Below, piece by piece: positions 52,501 to 58,254 of a stretch of 60,573 nt of DNA. The first letter of the stretch is position 1. Each line of letters begins with the position of its first letter. The translations under genes were made by a program, and so were the position numbers. This DNA comes from Oscillospiraceae bacterium (GTDB lineage: Bacteria; Bacillota; Clostridia; Oscillospirales; Oscillospiraceae), in NCBI GenBank assembly GCA_016296635.1, contig JAEDIZ010000002.1, positions 1 through 60,573 of the forward strand. Reading direction: 5' to 3'. The notes beneath the pieces were generated by a model. It did no database searches, was not told the origin of the DNA, and saw nothing but the letters and a program-made list of their open reading frames with translations.

Positions 52501-53666
52501 TTGTCTTCATCGATGGTGCAGGCAGCGTTGCCAGTGTATCGGATTACAAGGACTACGGCCCGAAGAACGAGGTCTATCTTGAGAGCAATCAGGCGATCGC
52601 CTTCCAGATGACCAGCTCTGTCAAGAACCCCAATGTGCAGATCGGTGCAAAGGCCGCAGGCGGCAGCAATGCCAAGCTGACGGTCAGAAGCGAGATGTCC
52701 AGCAAGGGCGTAACGCTGACGCTGAATACTGCTACGGAAATGTATTACAGCCTTTCCTCTCTGGGAGTTATCTGGACGGAACAGAACGGACAGTATGTTT
52801 CCTCTCCGATCATCATCAGCAATACCGGCAGCAGCGGTATCGTTTCTCTGACGAACATCAAGGCGCCCGGCGCGAGCATCAATGCAAATGAAGGCGTGAC
52901 GCTTTCTGCCTTTGATATGGTGCTGGATGCGCTGATCCCGACAGCTTACGCAGCGGACAATATGGAATATGATCTGCATATTTTCTGCACGACCTCTGGC
53001 GCAGACAAGGCAATCAAGGTACTGGAAGACGAAATGATGTCTGCTTATGAGAAGCAGAACCATATCCGCTATGATAAGCCGGTTCTTAGCCCGTCCATGA
53101 ATGTCACGAGCGAAAACACATGGCAGAACCCGTATGTTGACATTACTTCCGGTACTTGGTATTATGAGTATGTAAAAGCAGTCACGGAAAAGAGCCTGAT
53201 GCAGGGTTCCGGCAACAAGTTCGATCCGAACGGCAAACTGACCCGTGCAATGCTCGTTACGGTTCTGTACCGGATGTCCGGCGAAACCGTGCAGGCAGCG
53301 GAGCTTCCGTTTGCGGATGTCGATCTGAACAGCTGGTATGGAAATGCAGCTGCATGGGCCTTTGAAAAGGGCATCATCAAGGGCATCAGCGCAACCGAGT
53401 TTGCACCGATGCAGAATGTCAGCCGTCAGGATATGGCAGTAATGTTCGCGCGTTTCGCAGAAGCTTACGGCTTGAACCTGCAGAGCGCAGACGGAACGCA
53501 GTTTGCAGATGATGCACAGATCAGCGACTATGCAAAGAATGCGGTTTACAGCATGAAAGCCAGCGGCATTCTGAGCGGCAGACCCAACGGAATGTTTGAT
53601 CCGAAGGGCACGACAACCCGTGCAGAGGCAGCAAAGGTCTTGTTTTTGCTTGCAGAGATGGAGTAA
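46509..53666 (+). CDS. giant secreted surface protein: calcineurin-like phosphoesterase, Ig-like domains, vWA domain and three SLH repeats
   Basis: A 2385-aa protein. Signal peptide (to about residue 35), then a metallophosphoesterase domain (about 38-330) with GSDFQAPGGD, FLFSGDYTNE, VYVQGNHDQVT, VVSHLPLHYS and LFGHDHSHGW, all metal-site motifs present. Beta-rich Ig-like segments follow, then a lectin-like/unknown segment starting YKLVDGPQANGDYVIA (about 577-720) encoded by unusually AT-rich DNA. A vWA domain (about 945-1270) has an intact MIDAS start (VMVDTSSSM) and VIFMSDGAPF. More beta domains lead to three SLH repeats (about 2207-2385). It is cell-wall anchored and probably acts on extracellular phosphoesters or adheres to host or cell partners. 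The start may be 46509 or the ATG at 46515. The RiPP-like precursor begins 13 nt downstream. Confidence 0.9.
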   Translation: MTMKHTFSKRIVALFLALVMLCGLLPVMAFAAEGGSSTPTVVIAGSDFQAPGGDTEGVANVTAILTQMQEDYLSIDGFLFSGDYTNEYPTSGSALQPHLNQLKNTVEGFYGTDLHEVYVQGNHDQVTQGTGGLSGTGAHDPDSGKYGVYVIDEDDYQWYNNDASRIRTAADNLQTYLNGKVADGFTAPIFVVSHLPLHYSLRTKNDGDGKYAKYIFDVLQAGGQAGLNIIYLFGHDHSHGWDNYLGGACIYLPEGDSINIANEGSQSSYQAYNLAFTYMNAGYVGYYTDKGSGTTNTSGVDDTLTMSVFAITDTTVTVSRYSASGVHNLKARGVQNVEKDTGNTEVKNLTVYASPRTEQLNLQLAPVVKTPVSLAADIGDAKIFCTPDSVDLSNYTFTVTYDDDSTEELRADQVTVGTPTAARGADSVEVTYGDLSCTVSVTVLGAVSGTGVLTDSALVESAEPISDTTDIEACLPAAAEGFEWQIDAYDFTAADEYDGEDVILAMPVSSRRAVGYYYNEQTNALEELTGTTVRIAGGNYFVFTATHFSTYLTAEQKTGSTASSDWIEFPGSTETIYKLVDGPQANGDYVIATSNSAGSANAVSHNANGDKVDNEPVTVLGADTKSSVPYISSVDGKAVWTASSNTSFTLKNDSGYLCYPGWGKHLYYSNDYSSKWTYSKNKLSTSGVYLQNNDGEWATTRKANNATSVYFYEKTDLPATSTYVKASYTNGYTIALSDWTNETRNTIKNDITVQKANSASGAGATTVTDFTVDWSDVASAVGNYPAYIKYTANGKTSTLGTMTIHIVPDETVTFKSIDSYEGYVTVGSGSAAKTHSTVTLTVTPFNGASYDVTIPVTVNMLSGDFNTSVVGTYPNLTVTYSYGGQTFTQTGYTLIVNEKTPPNDYPQYPDPGSVKVDKSAVGVDFQSTGIAKVELSASGVPVDNGIDVIVMVDTSSSMKYDMAGNTSNVPEKDQRITALRASLTEMINSFKTPNEDGTIPDIRIAVADFNGYDGAQLSQSTDYFGTGSSNPRTGQNYGKVYTGSGEYNAGAFIQITADMGTSFIDSITTQSGTNYDYAFDSVYKLATAIQDANGENQRDLYVIFMSDGAPFQYNQYTANSSDANWNSWLKGTWESAQEVAESGVLKSTAHSYFYNGAGNKHRMAEAIKGDPDTTYEVISFDVNGNTGTPESLISINGLGAAMYSVGFCLADDSAITVDSMEYVLTNIASSPDKAYFVTQAAELTDAFNSIAHDLKYAATAAYFDDTMGEDFDLQLGTVNYTVNGTNKTIAPEIKVSLYNLYTANEVGTVVDGKTVTQEMVGTRKPGAPEVVETVTFNDVGTEAYSSALGSANILIDGVIRAKSFFYNTNAEAVQIDTNGDGNTDYDLPAETFYWNIGTLRRQEVVLSYYVCLTGSMVGKVSEGSYPTNKSATLYYSNWLGNDAKKVTVSPVMPWGGAQISYGFYLVNRDGVPVTNQTTGVTGSFADAVKLTSPVVASYINLNNSGNIDASVVASDVLPEGYMLFDSAAEYTLSINSDGTGSWTITGGSGITKDTTYVANYKSGAAATTQRTATDPSYDYTNTTVWFAVKYEIKCIPDAVVIDYGLPVDIDVLANDMFGANGKLEAIGAMGAVDPSQLNSTTFAAALPAGFVSEGKLTLAHGEASINGAKVRYTPTDMLLADAEQFVYAANCANARYQFGTVTVIPATSIYYEDSFVTFDGSWTTVGTAEDKTQAEDRPGAFSLGEFDANNVYGYDGAYSSYTTYSLGAAKKTTVSSSTNANPPTAKFTFTGTAFDVVSMTNSTTGTILVDVYQGTEASGTAINNWIVDTYYGYARTQDATNPFLKRTWTYGSDQAWHVVTEEVNEKPNNAATTLPEQPDTSKTYVVYEPNYTWTPTTSGDAIYQVPVLKSPTLAYGTYTVVIKPMYAEMFDHAKADSYEFYFDAVRVYDPAGKPTEGVVHDAYAADGELNPGYVEIRDLLIGADTFNAADGSTQVSGVVFIDGAGSVASVSDYKDYGPKNEVYLESNQAIAFQMTSSVKNPNVQIGAKAAGGSNAKLTVRSEMSSKGVTLTLNTATEMYYSLSSLGVIWTEQNGQYVSSPIIISNTGSSGIVSLTNIKAPGASINANEGVTLSAFDMVLDALIPTAYAADNMEYDLHIFCTTSGADKAIKVLEDEMMSAYEKQNHIRYDKPVLSPSMNVTSENTWQNPYVDITSGTWYYEYVKAVTEKSLMQGSGNKFDPNGKLTRAMLVTVLYRMSGETVQAAELPFADVDLNSWYGNAAAWAFEKGIIKGISATEFAPMQNVSRQDMAVMFARFAEAYGLNLQSADGTQFADDAQISDYAKNAVYSMKASGILSGRPNGMFDPKGTTTRAEAAKVLFLLAEME

Positions 53667-53679
53667 GGAGGCGGCAGTC

Positions 53680-53919
53680 TTGAAGAAAACATATCAGAAG
53701 CCTGTTTTGATGTATGAGAGCTTTGAACTGTCCACCAGCATCGCAGCAGGCTGCGAACTGATCTCTAATGCAGAATGGATGAGCTGCCCGATACTGGTTC
53801 CGGAATGGAAGTTCACGGTATTTGTTGATTCCGGTATCTGCACCTATTCTGCACCCAATGCAAAGGATATGGTCTGCTATCACTCGCCGACGGATGACAA
53901 CAATGTCTTCTCCTCGTAA
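53680..53919 (+). CDS. candidate RiPP precursor peptide, 79 aa, TTG start
   Basis: TTG at 53680 has a perfect AAGGAGG at 53665-53671 (8-nt spacing) that overlaps the giant gene's stop codon. The peptide has a leader-like N-terminus (MKKTYQKPVLMYESFELS) and an Ala-Ala-Gly before Cys25, a plausible cleavage site, followed by a core-like C-terminal part of about 55 residues with Cys at 25, 36, 54 and 66, two Trp (33, 43) and no long hydrophobic segment. A radical SAM enzyme and PqqD-type protein are encoded downstream. No homology to a named RiPP is recognised. Alternative: a small secreted or regulatory protein unrelated to modification. Confidence 0.7.
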   Translation: MKKTYQKPVLMYESFELSTSIAAGCELISNAEWMSCPILVPEWKFTVFVDSGICTYSAPNAKDMVCYHSPTDDNNVFSS

Positions 53920-53930
53920 TTAATCGATGT

Positions 53931-53956
53931 AAGCCCTGCCCGGAAGGGCAGGGCTT
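53931..53956 (+). terminator. strong hairpin between precursor and downstream genes (partial terminator/attenuator)
   Basis: AAGCCCTGCCC pairs perfectly with GGGCAGGGCTT across a GGAA loop. The T-run is weak (ATTTCC), and the next gene begins 23 nt later without a clear promoter. It probably reduces read-through and stabilises upstream mRNA, so precursor transcripts exceed those for the modification genes. Confidence 0.7.
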
Positions 53957-53978
53957 ATTTCCTCACTATGGAGGTTCT

Positions 53979-54701
53979 ATGAAAACACAGAGGTCTCGGA
54001 AGAAAAAGCGTATCTGTCTCTGGCTGCTGATCGGCTGCGTGCTGGGACTGTTGGCACTGATTCCGATCCATAGAGTAAATGTACAGAAAAAGCAGATGCA
54101 TATGCCGGAAGAACTGTCTCCAGCCGCTGCGGCATCGGTTTTGGATGAATACAGACTGAACAGCGACCTGACGATTGAACGTGCGGTCAGCTGGTCGGGA
54201 AGCTATGTCGAGGACGGAACGGATGAAGCCGTCAGCGGTGTTTTCGCGCTGGTTCTGAAAAATACATCCTCCCGGACACTGCAGTATGCGGAACTGACCG
54301 TGACCTGCGGCAATGAGACATACCGCTTTACGCTCAGTACAGTCCCTGCCGGACAGAGCGTTCTTGTGCAGGAAGCGGGTAGAAAGCCTATGCCGGAGGA
54401 TCTGACGGATGCCGCAGCAGAGCTGACACTGTATACGGATTTTTCTGAAACGCCGGATCTATGCCCGGATGTATTTGAGGTGTATGTGGACGGCAATCAG
54501 ATTACGGTGAAAAACAAGGGGAATCAGGATGCCGGGGACGTCTATGTCTACTATAAGACCTTTGCGGACGATCAGTATCTCGGCGGAATTACCTACCGTG
54601 CAAAAATTGATCGGATCGCCGGAGGTGAGAGCGGCAGTATCACGCCTACGCATTATCATGACGGCAGCAGCCGACTGATGTTTATTACCTATGTATCATA
54701 G
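53979..54701 (+). CDS. membrane-anchored extracytoplasmic protein, function unknown
   Basis: A 240-aa protein. A basic N-terminus and one transmembrane helix (ICLWLLIGCVLGLLALIPI, residues 12-30) anchor an extracytoplasmic beta-rich domain of about 170 residues (e.g. VSGVFALVLKNTSSRTLQYAELTV, YVDGNQITVKNKGNQDAGDVYVYYKTF), which looks like two Ig-like or FxLYD-type beta modules. No catalytic motif is visible. GGAGG precedes the ATG. Its end overlaps the HprK-like gene by 11 nt, tying it to the modification genes; it may be a receptor, immunity or export-accessory factor. Confidence 0.65.
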   Translation: MKTQRSRKKKRICLWLLIGCVLGLLALIPIHRVNVQKKQMHMPEELSPAAAASVLDEYRLNSDLTIERAVSWSGSYVEDGTDEAVSGVFALVLKNTSSRTLQYAELTVTCGNETYRFTLSTVPAGQSVLVQEAGRKPMPEDLTDAAAELTLYTDFSETPDLCPDVFEVYVDGNQITVKNKGNQDAGDVYVYYKTFADDQYLGGITYRAKIDRIAGGESGSITPTHYHDGSSRLMFITYVS

Positions 54702-55548
54702 ATCGTATGAGTTTGGCGGTGTCTGTATCCGGATTGAAGCGCAGATGCCGTATCTGGAAACGGAAAAAATCAAAGAGTTTGTCACCGGGGACAGACGGGC
54801 AGACTGCACCATCCGGGTTCACGCTGCCTCGTCGTATCCTTTGCCGCCCGAAACGGCGGAACTGTTTGAAGACAGACTCGTTTGGGCAGAAGCGGAGGCA
54901 CGCTGTACGCTTTTCTGCGATGATGCAGAAGATGAAGAAGCGAGAAGACCATATGCCTTTGTCCGTCGGGCGGGCAGAACGGCGGAACTGTATTTTTCGG
55001 CAGAAAAATGGCAGAGCCTTTCCTCGCGTGTCATTTTTGAACTGGTGCCGGTCATCGGATGGCTGGCAGAATTCGGCGCGATGATCCTGCATGCGTCTTA
55101 TATCGTGACAAAAAGCGGCGGAGCGGTTTTGTTTACCGCGCCCAGCGGAACGGGAAAAAGCACGCAGGCGGAGCTTTGGCGTCAGTATGCCGGCGCACAG
55201 ATCGTCAACGGTGACCGGGCACTTTTGCGTGTGACGCAGGACGGTGCACAGGCATACGGGATTTTCTATTGCGGCACCTCCGGCATCTGCAAAAACATTA
55301 CAGCACCGGTCCGCGCGATCGTATCGCTCGCGCAGGCGGAGGAAAACAGAATCCGGTTGCTGCACGGGAAAGCGGCTTTTGCGGCGCTGCTGGCGCAATG
55401 CGCCTACGATACGGCCGATGCAAGGCAGGCAGAGCTGGTGACCGCGACGGCGGCGCAGCTTGCATCTGCGGTGCCGGTTTATCGGCTGGAATGTCTGCCG
55501 GAGGAAAGTGCTGTTTCGTGTCTGAAAGAGCAGCTGGAGGAGAGATAG
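54691..55548 (+). CDS. HPr-kinase-like P-loop ATPase/kinase
   Basis: A 285-aa protein resembling the catalytic domain of HPr kinase. MILHASYIVTKSGGAVLFTA leads into the Walker A loop APSGTGKST (residues 150-158), followed by IVNGDRALLRV, where a conserved Asp normally positions Mg2+. The C-terminal half contains VYRLECLPEESAVSCL. Proteins of this type without the HPr-binding tail are common in RiPP and lasso-peptide loci, where some phosphorylate the peptide. Its start overlaps the upstream gene and the radical SAM gene follows after 1 nt, so it is coupled to both. Confidence 0.8.
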   Translation: MYHRSYEFGGVCIRIEAQMPYLETEKIKEFVTGDRRADCTIRVHAASSYPLPPETAELFEDRLVWAEAEARCTLFCDDAEDEEARRPYAFVRRAGRTAELYFSAEKWQSLSSRVIFELVPVIGWLAEFGAMILHASYIVTKSGGAVLFTAPSGTGKSTQAELWRQYAGAQIVNGDRALLRVTQDGAQAYGIFYCGTSGICKNITAPVRAIVSLAQAEENRIRLLHGKAAFAALLAQCAYDTADARQAELVTATAAQLASAVPVYRLECLPEESAVSCLKEQLEER

Positions 55549-55549
55549 G

Positions 55550-56665
55550 ATGGAACAGAACGCAACCGAGCCGAGAATGTCCCGATATCTGCATGCAAGA
55601 GCCGCGCAGCGCGGTCTGCCGCTTTCGGGAATCTTTGAACTGACGCCGCGCTGTAATTTCAGCTGCAAAATGTGCTATGTGCATTTGAGCGCGAAGGAAA
55701 CCGCGCAGCGTGGATGCGAACTGGCCGCCGAGCAATGGCTCGCGATCGCGGAGAAAGCCAGACAGAAGGGGATGCTTTTCCTGCTTCTGACCGGCGGAGA
55801 ACCGCTTCTGCGTCCGGATTTTCCCTATCTGCTGACAGAACTGAAGAAAATGGGACTGCTGATATCGGTGAACTCGAACGGTTCACTGCTCGATGCGCAG
55901 ATGCTGCAGTTTCTGAAATCTGAACCGCCGCTGCGGTTCAATATCTCGCTTTACGGCGGCTGCACCGAGGCGTATGAAAGGCTCTGCGGCGTATCCGCTT
56001 TTGATGCGGTGTTTGAAAACATAAAAAAACTCCGTGACATCGGTATCGATGTGAAGCTGAATGCCTCGATGACACCGTATAATGAAACGGAACTGGAACG
56101 GATCTATGAGATTGCGCAGCAGCTGCATATGCCGATCCAGGTTGCTTCCTATATGTTCCCGCCGCTTCGCCGCGATGCGGAACAGATCGGGAAGAACGAT
56201 CGCTTTACACCGGAGGCTGCCGCAGCGTGCGCAGTCCGGTGGGATAGACTCCGCTTCACACCGGAGAAATTTGCAAAGCGAGCGGAGGCCATGCACGCAG
56301 GGCTGGCGATTCCGGAAGACGATGTCTGTGACAGAACGCCGGGCGAAGGCATCTCCTGCCGGGCAGGCAGAAGCTCGTTCTGGATCAACTGGAAGGGCGA
56401 AATGACGCCCTGCGGCATGATGCCGCAGCCGGCGGTATCCGTTTTGGAAAAGGGATTTGAGCAGGCCTGGGAAGAAACGAGAAAGGCAGCGGATGAGATC
56501 CGCCTGCCGCCTGAATGCAGCGCCTGCCGGCTCAAGCCCGGCTGTCATGCCTGCGCGGCGATGTGTCTGACCGAAACGGGAAGATTTGACTGCAAACCGG
56601 ACTATATCTGCCGGATGACACACGAAACGGCAAGATTGATGATGGTGAAGGATGAGGAACGATGA
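55550..56665 (+). CDS. radical SAM/SPASM domain peptide-modifying enzyme
   Basis: A 371-aa protein. The radical SAM motif CNFSCKMC (Cys35, 39, 42) binds the SAM-cleaving [4Fe-4S] cluster; LTGGEPLLR and NSNGSLL are further barrel landmarks. The C-terminal SPASM-type region has Cys in ISCRAGRSS, TPCGMM, CSACRLKPGCHAC and later FDCKPDYIC, enough for two auxiliary clusters. Such enzymes build thioether, C-C or C-O crosslinks in peptides, or mature enzyme subunits. Overlap with the PqqD-type gene (ATGA) and the nearby Cys-containing peptide favour peptide modification. Confidence 0.9.
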   Translation: MEQNATEPRMSRYLHARAAQRGLPLSGIFELTPRCNFSCKMCYVHLSAKETAQRGCELAAEQWLAIAEKARQKGMLFLLLTGGEPLLRPDFPYLLTELKKMGLLISVNSNGSLLDAQMLQFLKSEPPLRFNISLYGGCTEAYERLCGVSAFDAVFENIKKLRDIGIDVKLNASMTPYNETELERIYEIAQQLHMPIQVASYMFPPLRRDAEQIGKNDRFTPEAAAACAVRWDRLRFTPEKFAKRAEAMHAGLAIPEDDVCDRTPGEGISCRAGRSSFWINWKGEMTPCGMMPQPAVSVLEKGFEQAWEETRKAADEIRLPPECSACRLKPGCHACAAMCLTETGRFDCKPDYICRMTHETARLMMVKDEER

Positions 56666-56922
56666 CAATCAAAAAACAACTGGTAAAACGGGTGATTGCG
56701 GATGATGTCATCCTTGTCCCCGTGGGAGACGCATCGCTGGAACTGAAGGGACTCATGATGCTCAACGAAACGGGAGAGCTGCTTTGGGATGCGCTTCCCG
56801 CCGCAAACAGTGAGGAAGAACTGGTTTCCGCTCTGCAGCAGGAGTACGAAGTGGATGCCGAAGCCGCGGCAGCGGATGTGTCTGATTTTCTGAATATGCT
56901 GAGAACCCTTGGAATAATCTGA
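56662..56922 (+). CDS. PqqD family peptide-binding protein (RRE)
   Basis: An 86-aa PqqD-like protein. LVKRVIADDVILVPVGD, LKGLMMLNETGELLWDAL and the C-terminal helix DVSDFLNMLRTLGII match the winged-helix RiPP recognition element that holds precursor leaders for radical SAM enzymes. Its ATG overlaps the radical SAM stop codon. It is the last gene of the operon. Being separate rather than fused is normal for PqqD-type partners. Confidence 0.9.
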   Translation: MTIKKQLVKRVIADDVILVPVGDASLELKGLMMLNETGELLWDALPAANSEEELVSALQQEYEVDAEAAAADVSDFLNMLRTLGII

Positions 56923-56929
56923 ATCGCAG

Positions 56930-56954
56930 CGCCGCCTGATGAAATCAGGCGGCG
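56930..56954 (+). terminator. terminator of the giant gene/RiPP operon
   Basis: CGCCGCCTGAT pairs perfectly with ATCAGGCGGCG around a 3-nt loop, followed by TTTGATATAT. It lies 8 nt after the PqqD-type stop codon. Confidence 0.75.
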
Positions 56955-56967
56955 TTTGATATATAGA

Positions 56968-56996
56968 TTGCATTTGCGGGTTTCCTTTGATATAAT
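56968..56996 (+). promoter_or_regulatory. galactose operon promoter
   Basis: TTGCAT (56968-56973) and perfect TATAAT (56991-56996), 17-bp spacer, about 80 nt before galK. Confidence 0.7.
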
Positions 56997-57075
56997 TTTC
57001 CCATTAGATCGTATTCGATGCCCGTTGTGAAAGTGGTTGCTTCGGCAGCAGACGGACATCTTTTCGGAGTGTACT

Positions 57076-58254
57076 ATGAAGAAAAATAATCCATCCTTTT
57101 ATCAGCAGTTTCATTGTGAGCCGCAGTATCTTTTCTCCGCGCCGGGACGCACGGAACTGAGCGGCAATCACACCGATCATCAGCACGGCTGTGTGCTGGC
57201 GGCGGCAGTCGATCTCGAAACGCTGGCGTGGGCCGCAAAGAACGATCTCGGCGTCATCCGCGTCAAGTCCGAGGGTTATCCCCTCTGTGAAATCTCTCTG
57301 CAGGAGCTGCAGATGAAACCCGAAGAGGAGAACACCACCGCCGCGCTCATTCGCGGCGTGGCGGCAAAGTTTGCAGAGCTGGGTGCCGAGCTTTCCGGCT
57401 TTGACGCCTACTGCATCTCCACGGTGCTGCCCGGCAGCGGTCTGAGTTCTTCTGCAGCCTTCGAGGTGCTGATCGGCACCATCATCAATCATCTGTTCTA
57501 TGGTGCAAAATGCACCCCGGTGGAAATTGCGCAGATCGGTCAATGGGCGGAAAATGTCTACTTCGGCAAGCCCAGCGGCCTCATGGATCAGACCGCCAGC
57601 GCCGTCGGCAGTATCATCGGCATCGACTTTGCAGATCCTGCGACACCCGTCGTGGAGAAAATCGACTTTGATTTCTCCGCCTGCGGCCATGCCCTTTGCA
57701 TCATCGATTCCGGCGCAGATCACGCCGACCTTACGGATGAATATGCCGCCGTCCCGCAGGAAATGAAATCCGTTGCTGCGGTTCTCGGCAAAGAGGTCCT
57801 GCGGGATGTGGATGAAAAGGCATTTTACGAAAGACTGCCGGAGATCCGCAAGACCTGCGGTGACCGTGCGGTGCTGCGCGCCATGCACTTCTTTGAAGAA
57901 AACAAGCGCGTCCGGCTGCAGATCCGGGCGCTGAAAAATGACAACTTTGATGCCTTTCTCGGTTACGTCACCGAATCCGGCAGATCCTCGTGGATGCTGC
58001 TGCAGAACGTCATTCCAGCAGGAAACAAGGCGCATCAGGAGATGGCGTTCGCGCTGACGCTGGCAGAGCATCTGCTCGCAGGTCGGGGCGCGGTGCGCGT
58101 CCATGGCGGCGGCTTTGCCGGCACCATTCAGGCCTTCGTGCCGAACGATATGCTGAATTCCTTTAAGGCAGAAATCGAGCGCGTACTTGGCACAAATAGC
58201 TGCCATGTTCTTTCTATCCGTCCGGAGGGCGGCATCCTGGTGGAGGAAGCGTAA
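57076..58254 (+). CDS. galK: galactokinase
   Basis: A 392-aa GHMP-family sugar kinase. SAPGRTELSGNHTDHQHG is the galactokinase signature for substrate binding, LPGSGLSSSAAFEVLIG is the GHMP phosphate-binding loop, and VHGGGFAGTIQAFV the C-terminal motif 3. It phosphorylates galactose at C1. ATG at 57076 with GGAGTG upstream gives the usual N-terminus; an in-frame ATG at 57037 would add 13 residues without similarity. galT begins directly after its stop codon. Confidence 0.93.
   Translation: MKKNNPSFYQQFHCEPQYLFSAPGRTELSGNHTDHQHGCVLAAAVDLETLAWAAKNDLGVIRVKSEGYPLCEISLQELQMKPEEENTTAALIRGVAAKFAELGAELSGFDAYCISTVLPGSGLSSSAAFEVLIGTIINHLFYGAKCTPVEIAQIGQWAENVYFGKPSGLMDQTASAVGSIIGIDFADPATPVVEKIDFDFSACGHALCIIDSGADHADLTDEYAAVPQEMKSVAAVLGKEVLRDVDEKAFYERLPEIRKTCGDRAVLRAMHFFEENKRVRLQIRALKNDNFDAFLGYVTESGRSSWMLLQNVIPAGNKAHQEMAFALTLAEHLLAGRGAVRVHGGGFAGTIQAFVPNDMLNSFKAEIERVLGTNSCHVLSIRPEGGILVEEA

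Noticed and set aside
49941..53063. A 1040-codon open frame on the minus strand inside the giant surface gene
   Set aside because: It lies fully antisense to a well-supported gene, has Cys/His/Arg-rich low-complexity composition, no ribosome-binding site and no recognisable domain. Long antisense frames are expected from GC-biased third positions.
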